NCBI GenBank assembly: GCA_039821605.1
Contig: JBCBNV010000005.1
Coordinates: forward strand, 248,001 to 312,000
DNA: 64,000 nucleotides
From: CALBPI01 sp039821605
Lineage (GTDB): Bacteria; Pseudomonadota; Gammaproteobacteria; Steroidobacterales; Woeseiaceae
Direction of reading: 5' to 3'
Of the stretch, positions 1 to 8,703 are shown piece after piece. Under the pieces are notes generated by a model. The model did not search any database and was not told the origin of the DNA. It worked only from the letters and a program-made list of their open reading frames with translations. Made by a program: the position numbers and the translations under genes. Each line of letters starts with the position of its first letter. Within the stretch, counting starts at the first letter, position 1.

Positions 1-1
1 A

Positions 2-601
2 CCCGCGGAGGCTGCCGTCGTCCGTCTGCGTGGCGAGACGCTGCTCGTGGAGCCCATCGGGCCGCCACCGCTGACGGCTGTGATTTTCGGCGCGGGGCAC
101 GTGGGTCGCGCCTGCGCCACTGTGCTCAGTACGCTGAACGCGGCCGTATTTGTCATCGACTCGCGGCCCGAACACCTGCAGGGCGAGTGGCCCGACGCGG
201 TCACACCCGCGTTCATCGCGAACCCTGCGGAATTCGTGGCACACTGCCCGCCGCACAGCTGCTACCTCGTCATGACGCACGACCACGGACTCGACCTCGA
301 TCTCTGCCGCGAAATCCTCGGACGCCCCGACCGCCGGTTCACAGGCCTTATCGGATCGGCGTCGAAGCGGCGCCGTTTCGAGAAGCGCCTGCGCGCCGCG
401 GGCTATGACGACAAGACCCTGGATAGCCTCACCTGCCCCATCGGCATCGACGCCATCACGGGCAAGCACCCCGGTGAGATCGCCGTCGCCGTCGCGGCCC
501 AGCTTGTGACCCTGGCGCAGGCGTCGGTGGCCACCGACGCGGGCCGCACACAGGGCAACGTCACAACACTGCACGCACCGCAGGGACACGGCACCACCTG
601 A
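2..601 (+). CDS. xdhC: XdhC, xanthine dehydrogenase maturation factor (5' partial)
   Basis: This is the C-terminal part of XdhC, which binds molybdenum cofactor, supports its sulfuration and inserts it into xanthine dehydrogenase. The reading frame is open from base 2, so the true start lies before the window; the GTG at 47 is internal. The visible part begins with the linker LVEPI and continues into the Rossmann domain with the dinucleotide-type motif FGAGHVGRA, ending with the family's GLIGSASKRRRF and HPGEIAVAVAAQL motifs. The stop overlaps the puuD start (TGATG), so the two are translationally coupled. The xanthine dehydrogenase subunits are presumably just upstream, outside the window. 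Confidence 0.93.
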   Translation, partial: PAEAAVVRLRGETLLVEPIGPPPLTAVIFGAGHVGRACATVLSTLNAAVFVIDSRPEHLQGEWPDAVTPAFIANPAEFVAHCPPHSCYLVMTHDHGLDLDLCREILGRPDRRFTGLIGSASKRRRFEKRLRAAGYDDKTLDSLTCPIGIDAITGKHPGEIAVAVAAQLVTLAQASVATDAGRTQGNVTTLHAPQGHGTT

Positions 602-1845
602 TGTTGCCCTACCTGCTCGAATGGCTCGGCCTGCTCGGCCGATGGCTGCACTTCATTGTCGGCATCGCCTGGATCGGTTCGTCGTTCTATTTCGTCTGGC
701 TCGACAACCACCTCGAGCCACCCAAGCTCAAGAGCGACGGCGACAAGGGCGTCGGCGGTGAACTCTGGTCCGTGCACGGCGGTGGCTTCTACCACGCGCA
801 GAAGTACGCGATAGCCCCCGCACAGCTGCCCGAAACGCTGCACTGGTTCAAGTGGGAGGCCTACTCGACCTGGTTGTCGGGCATGTTCCTGTTGGGACTC
901 ATCTACTGGCTGGGCGCTGACGTCTACCTCGTGGACGCGAGCGTGCGGGAACTCGCCCCCGGCGCGGCCGTGGCAATCGGTGCCGGCTTCCTCATCGGCG
1001 GCTGGCTCGTCTACGACCTGCTCTGCCGCTCGCCGATTGGCCGCAACGCGGGTGCACTCTCCGCGCTGCTCTACGTGTTGTTGGGCGTCGCCGCCTGGGC
1101 GCTTTGCCAGCTCTTCAGCGGCCGCGGCGCCTACATCCACTTCGGCGCCCTGATCGGCACGATCATGGTCGCCAACGTCTTCTTCGTGATCATCCCCGGG
1201 CAGAAGCGCATGGTCGCCGCCACCGAGCGCGGCGAACCCGTAAACCCCGACGACGGCCTGCGCGCCAAACAGCGATCCGTGCACAACACCTACCTGACGC
1301 TGCCCGTCCTGTTCGTGATGATCTCCAATCACTACGCCATGACCTTTGGCCACGCCTGGAACTGGCTGATCCTCATGGCGTTTGTGCTCGCGGGCGCGCT
1401 CATTCGCGTGTACTTCGTGGCGCGACACAAGGGCAACGCATCTCCCGTGCCTGCGATTGCCGGTGTGCTCGTGCTGGCGGCCGTGGCCATCGCCATCTCG
1501 CCAAGTCCGCGCGCGGCTAACGAAGCACCTGTGGTGGATACGGCGACGTTCGAAGCCCTGGCGCCCGGCAAGACGGCGCGCTTCGACGACATCGTGCAGA
1601 TTGTCACCGTGCGCTGCGCGAGCTGTCACGCCGACGTGCCGACGCAGCCGGGCTGGGTGTCGCCGCCGGGTGGTGTCGTGTTCAACGATGCCAGTGACAT
1701 CGTGCGCCAGGCGCGCGGTATTTATGAGCAAAGCGTCGAGGCGCAGATCATGCCTGTGGGCAACCTCACACATATGCGCGACGTCGAGCGCGAAGCCATT
1801 GGCGACTGGTTCGCCGATGGTGCCACCGCCGATTGGCGGCAGTAA
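601..1845 (+). CDS. puuD: Urate hydroxylase PuuD, membrane protein with cytochrome c domain
   Basis: PuuD oxidises urate to 5-hydroxyisourate and passes electrons to the respiratory chain rather than to oxygen. The 414-residue protein has about eight hydrophobic helices (first one LLGRWLHFIVGIAWIGSSF) followed by a C-terminal cytochrome c domain with the haem motif CASCH at residues 339-343 and a later Met-rich stretch (IMPVGNLTHM) that can supply the axial ligand. Length and order fit the family. It overlaps xdhC by one base, linking xanthine and urate oxidation in one transcript. Hydroxyisourate hydrolase, the next enzyme, is not seen in the window. Confidence 0.95.
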   Translation: MLPYLLEWLGLLGRWLHFIVGIAWIGSSFYFVWLDNHLEPPKLKSDGDKGVGGELWSVHGGGFYHAQKYAIAPAQLPETLHWFKWEAYSTWLSGMFLLGLIYWLGADVYLVDASVRELAPGAAVAIGAGFLIGGWLVYDLLCRSPIGRNAGALSALLYVLLGVAAWALCQLFSGRGAYIHFGALIGTIMVANVFFVIIPGQKRMVAATERGEPVNPDDGLRAKQRSVHNTYLTLPVLFVMISNHYAMTFGHAWNWLILMAFVLAGALIRVYFVARHKGNASPVPAIAGVLVLAAVAIAISPSPRAANEAPVVDTATFEALAPGKTARFDDIVQIVTVRCASCHADVPTQPGWVSPPGGVVFNDASDIVRQARGIYEQSVEAQIMPVGNLTHMRDVEREAIGDWFADGATADWRQ

Positions 1846-1858
1846 TGGAGTAGGCGAC

Positions 1859-2401
1859 ATGAACAAGACCGCAACGATCCTGGCTTTGGCCTTGTTGTGT
1901 TCGGGCACCTGCCACGCGCAGGCTTACGACAACCACGGCTTCGCCTTCCTGTTTGGCGTCGGTCCGACCACCATTGAGGACGAAGACGGCCCAAATGATG
2001 TCTTCGACGGCAGCGACACGGGCTGGAATCTCGAGGTCGAATACCGCGTCTCGACCTACTTCGGATTGGGCTTCAATCGCACGTCGTTCGGTGAGGATTC
2101 CGATTTCTTCAACGGTGCCGACACGACGATTGAAGTCGACGGCACGGGCTACTTCATCCGCGGATACCTGCCCGTCTCGGATCGGGTCACATTGAGTGCC
2201 CGCCTTGGCGAAACGGCTTACGACGCCGACGTCGAGCCTGGCGGTGGCAATTTCTTCCCCGACTCTGCCGTCGACTACGGCGTCGCCGCAGACTTCAATT
2301 TCAATGAGAGCCTCGCGCTTCGCGTCGAGCACCGGCTTCTCGATGGCGACCGCCAGGAAGAGGGCAGCATCACGACCATTGGCCTGCGCTGGCAGTTCTG
2401 A
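1859..2401 (+). CDS. Outer-membrane beta-barrel protein, OmpA/OmpX-like
   Basis: A 180-residue exported protein with a clear signal peptide (ATILALALLCSGTCHAQA) and alternating hydrophobic strands ending in the aromatic C-terminal signature GLRWQF expected of outer-membrane barrels. The ATG at 1859 was chosen because GGAG sits eight bases upstream and the signal peptide starts there; the frame stays open further upstream but overlaps puuD. It lies 13 bases after puuD and could be cotranscribed. Substrate and role are unknown; a small eight-strand barrel is the most likely fold. Confidence 0.75.
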   Translation: MNKTATILALALLCSGTCHAQAYDNHGFAFLFGVGPTTIEDEDGPNDVFDGSDTGWNLEVEYRVSTYFGLGFNRTSFGEDSDFFNGADTTIEVDGTGYFIRGYLPVSDRVTLSARLGETAYDADVEPGGGNFFPDSAVDYGVAADFNFNESLALRVEHRLLDGDRQEEGSITTIGLRWQF

Positions 2402-2402
2402 C

Positions 2403-3008
2403 GTGCTGCGACTCTACGACTTCTGGGAGTCTGGCAACTGCTACAAGGTGCGGCTCGTGCTCGCGCAGCTTGGCATCGACTACGAGCGGATCGCCATCGA
2501 CATTCTCGAAGGCGAGTCGCGCACACCCGAGTATCTCGAGAAGAACCCCAACGGCCGCGTGCCGCTGCTCGAATGGCCCGACGGGCGCACGTTGGCCGAG
2601 TCGAACGCGATCATCTGGCACCTGGCCACGGATACGCCACTGCTGCCGCGCGACGACTGGCACCAGGCCAAGGTACTCGAGTGGCTCGGTTTCGAGCAGT
2701 ACAGCCACGAGCCTTACATCGCCGTGCTCCGGTTCTGGCATTTTGCGGGGCAGCTCGATGACCACCGCGACGAGATCGCGGGCAAGACCGAGCGCGGTCA
2801 CGCCGCACTCTCCGTCATGGAGAATCACCTTGCCGAGAACCGCTACTTCGTGGGCGACCGCTACTCGATCGCCGACATCGCGCTGTATGCCTACACGCAC
2901 GTCGCCGATGAAGGGGGATTTGAGCTCTCGCACTACCCGGCGATCAGCGCGTGGCTGGCGCGGGTTGCCGCGCAGCCTGATCACGTACGCATCGACGCGG
3001 GCAGGTAG
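2403..3008 (+). CDS. Glutathione S-transferase family protein
   Basis: A cytosolic GST-type enzyme of 201 residues. The N-terminal thioredoxin fold shows the G-site segment SGNCYKVRLVLAQLG and the cis-proline/ES pair (VPLLEW then AESNAI), and the helical C-terminal domain contains the family's N-capping region YSIADIALYAY. The GTG start at 2403 begins directly with the first beta strand (VLRLYDF) and lies one base after the previous stop; the longer open frame upstream overlaps the barrel gene and is not credible. The specific substrate cannot be told from sequence. Confidence 0.88.
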   Translation: MLRLYDFWESGNCYKVRLVLAQLGIDYERIAIDILEGESRTPEYLEKNPNGRVPLLEWPDGRTLAESNAIIWHLATDTPLLPRDDWHQAKVLEWLGFEQYSHEPYIAVLRFWHFAGQLDDHRDEIAGKTERGHAALSVMENHLAENRYFVGDRYSIADIALYAYTHVADEGGFELSHYPAISAWLARVAAQPDHVRIDAGR

Positions 3009-3269
3009 TGTCATTGCGAGTGGCTGAGCGATCGAGCATGTCGCGTCAGCGCGAGTCGCGTAGCGACGCGGCGGTCTTTTTGCGTCATCGCGAGTCGCGC
3101 AGCGACGCGGCGATCTGTTTGGGACATCGTGACGTTCGGGAGATTGCCGCGCCCGCTGCGCGGGCTCGCAATGACGGGAGGGGTTGCGACGCGGGCTCGC
3201 AATGACGGAAGGGGCTGCGGCGCGGGCTCGCAATGACGAATGGGCTGCCCCGGCTCGCTATGACGGCGA
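3009..3269. repeat. Cluster of palindromic intergenic repeats (locus A)
   Basis: The whole gap between the GST gene and lldD is filled with copies of a short inverted-repeat element. One arm reads TCATTGCGAG or TCATCGCGAG, followed by a GC-rich variable hairpin and the complementary arm CTCGCAATGA, with GGCGATCT or AGATTGCCGC as an inner block. At least six arms are present, several truncated and in tandem near 3165-3265. No gene or terminator was recognised here. The same family occurs at five other loci in the first 30 kb. Confidence 0.85.
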
Positions 3270-4418
3270 CTACCGCCAGCGCAGTTTGTCGGGCGTCAAC
3301 TCCGTCAGGCTGCGTACGCCCATGAGTTTCATGTCGCGTTCGATTTCGCTTTTCATATTGCTCAGCGATTGCTCCACGCCGGCCTGGCCTGCCGCCGCCA
3401 ACGCGTAGAGGTACCAGCGCCCGCCCGAGCAGGCCGTCGCGCCCAGCGCCATGGCCTTGAGCACGTGGGTACCGCGACGGATACCGCCATCGCAGATCAC
3501 TTCGATCTCGCCGCCCACGGCGTCGAGAATTTCCTTGAGCTGGTCGAAGGGCGCACGCGAACCATCGAGCTGTCGGCCGCCGTGATTCGAGATCATGATC
3601 GCCTGCGCGCCCAGGTCGACGGCGCGGCGCGCGTCCTCGACGGACATCACGCCCTTGAGGCAGAAGGGCCCGCCCCAGCGTTCGCGGACCTCCGCGGCGT
3701 CGTCCCAGGTCATCGACTGGTCGAGCATCCTTGAAAAGTAATCGGCGACCGAGACGCTTAGGCTGCTGCCCTCGCCCACGTAGTGTTTGAGTTGCGAGAG
3801 TTCGAACGGCTCGCGGAACAGATAATTCCAGGTCCAGCGCGGGTGCAGCGCGAAGCTTGCAAGACTCGACGGCGTGAGCCGCGGCGGCGATGTGAAGCCC
3901 GTGACGAGATCGCGTTCGCGGTTGCCACCGACGATCGTGTCGACGGTTAGCGCCAGCGCGTCGAAGCCCGCGGCCTTGCACCGCGTCACCATTTCAAACG
4001 TGAGCTCGCGGTCCTTGTGGAAATAGAGCTGAAAGAGCTTCGGCGTCGTGACGGCCGCCGCGATGTCCTCGATGCTGGCCGTGGCCAGTGACGAGATCCC
4101 GAACAGCGTCCCGAACTGCTGCGCCGCCGCGCCCACGGCGAATTCCCCTCGCCAGTGGAACAGCCGCTGCAGTGCTGTCGGTGACAGGAACAGCGGCATC
4201 GCGAGCCTCTGCCCCATGACCTCGACGGACATGTCGAGCTGCTCAACGCCGGCCAGCACGTCGGGCACAAGGTCGCAGGCCTCGTAGGCTTCGGTATTGC
4301 GTCGGTAGGTGACTTCATCGTCGGCGGCGCCGTCGATGTAATGAAAGATCGGTCCGGGCAGGCGGCGTTTCGCAAGCCGGCGAAACTGTTCGACGTTGTG
4401 GCAGTCGCGGAGCTTCAT
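3270..4418 (-). CDS. lldD: FMN-dependent L-lactate (alpha-hydroxy acid) dehydrogenase
   Basis: A 382-residue member of the FMN-dependent alpha-hydroxy acid dehydrogenase family, most like LldD, which oxidises L-lactate to pyruvate at the inner membrane. Visible marks are the N-terminal substrate segment FHYIDGAADDEVTYRRN, the FMN-binding LSPTALQ and FQLYFHKDRE segments, the active-site block SNHGGRQLDGS with the catalytic histidine near residue 279, and the phosphate-binding DGGIRRGTHVLKA. Length is typical. It stands alone on the minus strand. Other hydroxy acids such as glycolate or mandelate cannot be excluded as substrate. Confidence 0.88.
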   Translation of the reverse strand: MKLRDCHNVEQFRRLAKRRLPGPIFHYIDGAADDEVTYRRNTEAYEACDLVPDVLAGVEQLDMSVEVMGQRLAMPLFLSPTALQRLFHWRGEFAVGAAAQQFGTLFGISSLATASIEDIAAAVTTPKLFQLYFHKDRELTFEMVTRCKAAGFDALALTVDTIVGGNRERDLVTGFTSPPRLTPSSLASFALHPRWTWNYLFREPFELSQLKHYVGEGSSLSVSVADYFSRMLDQSMTWDDAAEVRERWGGPFCLKGVMSVEDARRAVDLGAQAIMISNHGGRQLDGSRAPFDQLKEILDAVGGEIEVICDGGIRRGTHVLKAMALGATACSGGRWYLYALAAAGQAGVEQSLSNMKSEIERDMKLMGVRSLTELTPDKLRWR

Positions 4419-4439
4419 GGGAGCCGCGACCTTAGCACG

Positions 4440-4760
4440 TCAGCCCCTATCGTCCGGGGGCTGTGGCTCGGGCTGGCGCGACAATGCGCGCACAGCACCC
4501 GCGATGAGCAGGCCCACGCCGATGAAGAAGACAAAGGTGAACAAGTAGGGGTTGAAGCCCGACACGAGATTACGCTGACCCGACGTGGCGGCATCGAGTG
4601 CACCCAGCGCGCCCGCGCAGCCACCCACGGTGCAGATGAGCCCCATGCCCAGCGTCCGGCGCGCACTGCGACCCGCCGCATCGCGGCGTCGAAACGCCGC
4701 AAACCCGCCCACGATAATGACTGCGACCAGCAGGACTTCGAGACCCATGGCATGCCCCAT
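4440..4760 (-). CDS. Small membrane protein of unknown function
   Basis: A 106-residue protein with three likely membrane segments (residues about 6-20, 35-52 and 74-93) and a polar, proline-rich C-terminal tail. AGGGAAGG upstream of the ATG at 4760 is a good ribosome-binding site, and a second Met four codons later is possible. I do not recognise the family. It lies just upstream of lldD on the same strand, so a role beside lactate oxidation is possible but unsupported. Frame, RBS and hydrophobic pattern favour a real gene. Confidence 0.55.
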   Translation of the reverse strand: MGHAMGLEVLLVAVIIVGGFAAFRRRDAAGRSARRTLGMGLICTVGGCAGALGALDAATSGQRNLVSGFNPYLFTFVFFIGVGLLIAGAVRALSRQPEPQPPDDRG

Positions 4761-4842
4761 TCACAACCTTCCCTGAGGCTGCCATGCACGCCGCGTCCTT
4801 CGCACTGACCCGCGTCACGGTTGCTGAAAAAGCCCCGAGGAC

Positions 4843-4871
4843 TTGAGAAATGCCGGATCAGGGCGCATATT
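4843..4871 (+). promoter_or_regulatory. Sigma70-type promoter of the tRNA-Lys gene
   Basis: TTGAGA at 4843-4848 matches five of six bases of the -35 consensus. After a 17-base spacer, CATATT at 4866-4871 matches four of six bases of the -10 consensus. The tRNA begins 13 bases after the -10 box, as expected for a short tRNA leader. Confidence 0.6.
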
Positions 4872-4884
4872 TCACGGCCCGCAC

Positions 4885-4960
<76 letters not shown>

Positions 4961-4999
4961 ACTTCCCGAAGCGCTGGCATCCGCCGGCGCTTCGTCGTT

Positions 5000-6436
5000 T
5001 CAGGCCCGGACCTTCTCGATGACCTCGCGCGCGGCGCGCAGGCCCGAGGTGACAGCCCCTTCCATTCCCGGTTCGACGAGCTGCGTGTGTTCGCCCGCGA
5101 AGTGCAATCGATCGACGGGTTGTCCGATCAGCGGCGCCCAGCGTTGCAGCTGCCCGGGCGCGTAGTGTGCGTACGCACCGCCCGCATAACTGCGACCCCA
5201 ATGCGTCACCAGCGTCGTCTCGAACGCGTCGGCGTGTTCGGGCCAGGCGCTGGCCAGCCAGGCCACGACCCGTTCGGCATGCGCGTCATCGTCGAGGCCG
5301 TCGAACGCGCGAAGCCCGTTGCCATTGATCCAGTTGAGCAGCAGACCGCGCTCGCTTTGCATCGAGTCGGACATGTCGAACACGCGCTCGAAAGGCCCGT
5401 CGCTGTAGACGGCCGCAACGTCACGCGGTTGATCCCAAAAGCGCGTGCGCGTCTGCACGTGCGTCTTCGCGATCTGCGTGTACGGCAAGTGAGTCACGAT
5501 CTCCTGGCGTGCGGCGGGCAGCGCGACATCGACGCGCGCGAGCGCGGGCATCGGCAAGGTGACGATGACACGCGAGGCGTGCAGCCGGCGCGGCGCGCCG
5601 TGCTGGCGGACCTGAACATCGACGCCGTCGTCGCGCTGCACGAGCGCCTCGACTTCAACCCCGTAAGCGAGCTGCTTCGAGTGCTTCTGTGCGATCGCAG
5701 TCGTCAGTGCGTCATTGCCGCCCGCGATGCTCACGCGTTGCTGGCGCTCGAGCAGCCGCGTCGCGTCGCGCAATGCGCTCAACGCGCTCACGCTGTCGAG
5801 ACCGTTGTAATTGAGCGGTCGCTCGATGAGGGCCAGTGCACCCGGGCTCGCGCCGCGCTCGCGCAGAAAGTCGCCCAGCGTCATGCCGTCGTAGCGCGAC
5901 CAGTTGCCATCGAGCACGTTGGCCGGCGTGCCGATGTCGCGCGCCACGGGCATCAGGTACTGACCCAGCAGTCGTGCCGGTGCGGCGGCGTACTCATCGG
6001 CCTTGAGCTCAAATGGCCACTGCAGCTCGCCCGCCGCCAGCATCGCCTTGCTGTAGCGCTGGCCGTCAACGATGAGCAAGGTATCGGGCGGCGCGCTCGG
6101 GCGCGGCGAACCCGGGCTCATCGCAACGCCATAGGCCTCGCACAGCGCAATCCAGTTGACATAACCACTGCCGCCGGCCTGTGCGCCAACGTCCACCCAG
6201 GCGCCGTCGGCAAAGTGATCGCGCACGGTACGAACGCGGCCACCCGCATGACCGGACTGCTCCAGAACGACAAACGGGATTTGGGCCTTGCCCAGTGCGT
6301 GCGCAGCCGCAAGGCCTGCGAGCCCGGCGCCTACGATGACAACGGGCGGTGTTGCAGCCGCCGCCGCTGGGGCCATCAGGGCCCCGGCCGTGGCGACACA
6401 GCCGCCCAGAAATTCGCGCCGGGTCAGGTCGGACAT
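5000..6436 (-). CDS. Tat-exported flavin amine oxidase family protein
   Basis: A 478-residue FAD-dependent oxidase of the monoamine oxidase/protoporphyrinogen oxidase superfamily. Residues 1-29 form a twin-arginine signal (TRREFLGG then a hydrophobic, alanine-rich stretch), so the folded flavoprotein is likely exported. The FAD motif GAGLAG is at residues 36-41 with the acidic strand end FVVLEQ, and the C-terminal FAD/substrate motif LHFAGEHTQLVEPGMEGAV is intact. It would oxidise an amine in the periplasm; the substrate is unknown. It is divergent from the DHA2 transporter gene beginning 46 bases away. Confidence 0.87.
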   Translation of the reverse strand: MSDLTRREFLGGCVATAGALMAPAAAAATPPVVIVGAGLAGLAAAHALGKAQIPFVVLEQSGHAGGRVRTVRDHFADGAWVDVGAQAGGSGYVNWIALCEAYGVAMSPGSPRPSAPPDTLLIVDGQRYSKAMLAAGELQWPFELKADEYAAAPARLLGQYLMPVARDIGTPANVLDGNWSRYDGMTLGDFLRERGASPGALALIERPLNYNGLDSVSALSALRDATRLLERQQRVSIAGGNDALTTAIAQKHSKQLAYGVEVEALVQRDDGVDVQVRQHGAPRRLHASRVIVTLPMPALARVDVALPAARQEIVTHLPYTQIAKTHVQTRTRFWDQPRDVAAVYSDGPFERVFDMSDSMQSERGLLLNWINGNGLRAFDGLDDDAHAERVVAWLASAWPEHADAFETTLVTHWGRSYAGGAYAHYAPGQLQRWAPLIGQPVDRLHFAGEHTQLVEPGMEGAVTSGLRAAREVIEKVRA

Positions 6437-6481
6437 GAATCTAGCTTACACTGCGGGCCCCGGTTGTCGGCAGGTCAGGTT

Positions 6482-7903
6482 ATGGCGCAACCCTATCCCC
6501 AACCTTGTGACCGCGGCGTCATCGTTGCGCAACCGTGTCCGCGTGAACTCGGACGCGAACCCGATGCGGCAACCAAACGTTGGACACTGATTGCCTGCGT
6601 CCTGGCCTCGGCGCTGGCACTCATCGACGGGTCCGCACTGACCGTCGCCCTGCCCGCGCTGGCCCGCGATTTCAACGTGCCACTTAACGGGCTGCACTGG
6701 GTCATCAACGGCTACGTCCTCGCGCTCGCCAGCATGACGCTCGCCGGCGGGGCACTGGCCGATGCACGCGGCCGCCGGCGCATGCTCATCGCGGGTTGTG
6801 TCCTGTTTGGCCTGACCTCGGCGGCTTGCGCGCTCGCGCCCTCGCTCTCGTGGCTGGTCACCGCACGTGTGCTCCAAGGTGTTGCCGCAGCGATTGTGAC
6901 ACCGGCCAGCCTCGCGCTCATCGGCGAGGTCTTCCCCAAGGACGAACGCAACCGCGCCATCGGCACCTGGGCCGCCGCTTCTGCGCTGACGACGGCCGCC
7001 GGCCCCGCGCTTGGCGGCTGGCTGACCGATACGCTGGGCTGGGCCGCCGTGTTCTGGATCAATCCGCCGCTGGCCCTGCTGGCCATCGTCATCCTGATCC
7101 GGTTTGCCGCGGACGGCCCCCGCCAACGGGGTCGTTTCGACTGGTTGGGCTCGGTGCTCTTGGCTGGGGCCATGGCGGCCGCCGCGTACGCGCTCGCTGA
7201 TCTCGCGCCCAGTGAAACGGGCGCAGCCGTCGAGGGTGGCCGCACGCTTGCCATCGCGATGTGTGCTGCGGCGCTGGGACTGGGTGCCGCGTTCGTATTC
7301 TGGGAGCGGCGCGCCGAGGCGCCGATGATGCCGCCCAGCCTGTTTCGCAGGCCCAACTTCACGGCGCTCAATCTCGCGACCGTGCTCATCTATGCGGGTT
7401 TGTCTGTCGTGTTCTTCCTGATCCCGTTCGAGCTCATCGATACGCGCGGGCTTACGGCCGCACAGGCCGGGCTCGTGTTTCTGCCGTTCACGCTCGCGCT
7501 GGGTTTTCTGTCACGCCTGAGCGGCGCACTGGTTGATGAGCTCGGCGCGCGGCCACTGCTCGTTGCGGGACCGCTGCTGGCCGGTGTGAGCTTCCTTGCC
7601 ATGGGGCTGTTGCGCGACGCATCGCTCGTCGCCGCCACGCTCGTGCCCATGCTTGCCGCAGGAGTGGGCTTTGCGATGCTGGTCGCGCCGCTGACCGCCG
7701 GAGTCCTGGCGGCTGTAGACGAACGCGACGCGGGCCTGGCCTCGGGCTTGAACAATACGGCCAGTCGCATTGCGCAGTTGCTGGGGGTCGCCATGGCCGC
7801 GGGTATCGCGCCACTCCAGAGTGGCTATCTCGTCGCACTCACGATTGCCGCGGCGCTGACCATCGGTGGTGGGCTCGTGCTCGTGGGCGTGCGCGAGACG
7901 TGA
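6482..7903 (+). CDS. MFS drug exporter, DHA2 (EmrB/QacA) type
   Basis: A 473-residue inner-membrane transporter. The first helix carries the DHA2 signature ALIDGSALTVALPAL, the loop after helix 2 has the MFS motif GGALADARGRRRM, and helix 5 has motif C-like sequence GPALGGWLTD. About 14 hydrophobic segments can be counted, as usual for the EmrB/QacA family, which exports drugs in exchange for protons. The ATG at 6482 was preferred; the frame is open for 1.4 kb upstream only because it runs antisense to the amine oxidase gene. The polar N-terminal extension of about 35 residues is longer than usual. Confidence 0.88.
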   Translation: MAQPYPQPCDRGVIVAQPCPRELGREPDAATKRWTLIACVLASALALIDGSALTVALPALARDFNVPLNGLHWVINGYVLALASMTLAGGALADARGRRRMLIAGCVLFGLTSAACALAPSLSWLVTARVLQGVAAAIVTPASLALIGEVFPKDERNRAIGTWAAASALTTAAGPALGGWLTDTLGWAAVFWINPPLALLAIVILIRFAADGPRQRGRFDWLGSVLLAGAMAAAAYALADLAPSETGAAVEGGRTLAIAMCAAALGLGAAFVFWERRAEAPMMPPSLFRRPNFTALNLATVLIYAGLSVVFFLIPFELIDTRGLTAAQAGLVFLPFTLALGFLSRLSGALVDELGARPLLVAGPLLAGVSFLAMGLLRDASLVAATLVPMLAAGVGFAMLVAPLTAGVLAAVDERDAGLASGLNNTASRIAQLLGVAMAAGIAPLQSGYLVALTIAAALTIGGGLVLVGVRET

Positions 7904-7904
7904 T

Positions 7905-8693
7905 CTAGCGGTCGCGGATCACGAGGGACTGCAACGCCGACGCGACCACGCCGCGGGTGTCGAACAGCGTGGCATGCGTCGCGCCGATACCCGACTGTTC
8001 CCAAAACGAGATGCCGTCCGACGCGATCCAGTCACCCAGGGCGGGTCGGTGCATGAGCACCGTGATGTCGGGATTGATGAAGGTGCGCGTGCCGTCGTCG
8101 GCGTTGCGCGCGAAGCCGTTCGCGCAGTCCGCGAGCGGACAAATGCGCTGAAACGGTGTCAGCGCCTCACCCTCGACGATGGGCCGGCACTTCATCCAGA
8201 GCACTTTGGGGCCCGGGCCTTCGGGTTGCGTCCTGGACAAACGGACCTCGGCGCGTGAGCCGAAAAAGTCCTTGCCGTGCCAGGCGGAGCGCAACGGAAA
8301 CGTGGCCGCTTGGGACTCGGAAAAGTTGGGCGCCGGCCGCTGCGCCGTGGGTAGTGGCTTCAGATTCGTGCGCGCCAGATGCAGGCTATCCGCACGCGCA
8401 CAGAGGCGCCCGCGTCGATCCCACAAGCCGAGCCGTCCCGAGGCAGCGGCGCGGCCACCGCCCAGCGACTCGGACTCGATACGAAAGCCGTCGAGTGGCG
8501 CGGGCCGAAGGTAGGTGACCGTCAGGCGTGTGAGCTGACGCCTGGGAAACAGACGCTCGGCCGCGCCGGCCAACGCGCCTGTTACGGGACCCGCGTGGCA
8601 GCCGTTGGGATCCCAGGGGCCACGCGCCGCGTCATTGCCGACATACCAGTTACCGTCGCGCTCGAAAAACGCATCGCCATCCGTTGCAGGCAT
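7905..8693 (-). CDS. Acyl-CoA thioesterase-like protein (TesB/4HBT type)
   Basis: A 262-residue double hot-dog thioesterase-like protein. Visible family features are GGNxxxGP-like WYVGNDAARGPWDPNG, GPVTGALAGAA at the start of the long helix, and TVTYLRPAPLDGFRIE forming the central strand. Such enzymes release CoA from acyl-CoA. The ATG at 8693 has GAGG five bases upstream and follows the XRE stop by ten bases; an ATG at 8723 would overlap that gene by 20 bases. The likely cotranscription with the XRE regulator suggests that acyl-CoA-linked genes may be its target, which is inference. Confidence 0.75.
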   Translation of the reverse strand: MPATDGDAFFERDGNWYVGNDAARGPWDPNGCHAGPVTGALAGAAERLFPRRQLTRLTVTYLRPAPLDGFRIESESLGGGRAAASGRLGLWDRRGRLCARADSLHLARTNLKPLPTAQRPAPNFSESQAATFPLRSAWHGKDFFGSRAEVRLSRTQPEGPGPKVLWMKCRPIVEGEALTPFQRICPLADCANGFARNADDGTRTFINPDITVLMHRPALGDWIASDGISFWEQSGIGATHATLFDTRGVVASALQSLVIRDR

Positions 8694-8703
8694 GCTCGCC
8701 TCA

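Noticed and set aside
3009..3269. Possible CRISPR array in the repeat clusters
   Set aside because: Units are palindromic, unevenly spaced, vary in length and have no unique spacers of constant size; no cas gene is present.
5087..6481. Upstream in-frame extension of the DHA2 transporter by about 465 codons
   Set aside because: It runs antisense to the amine oxidase gene and has no domain; the transporter starts at 6482.
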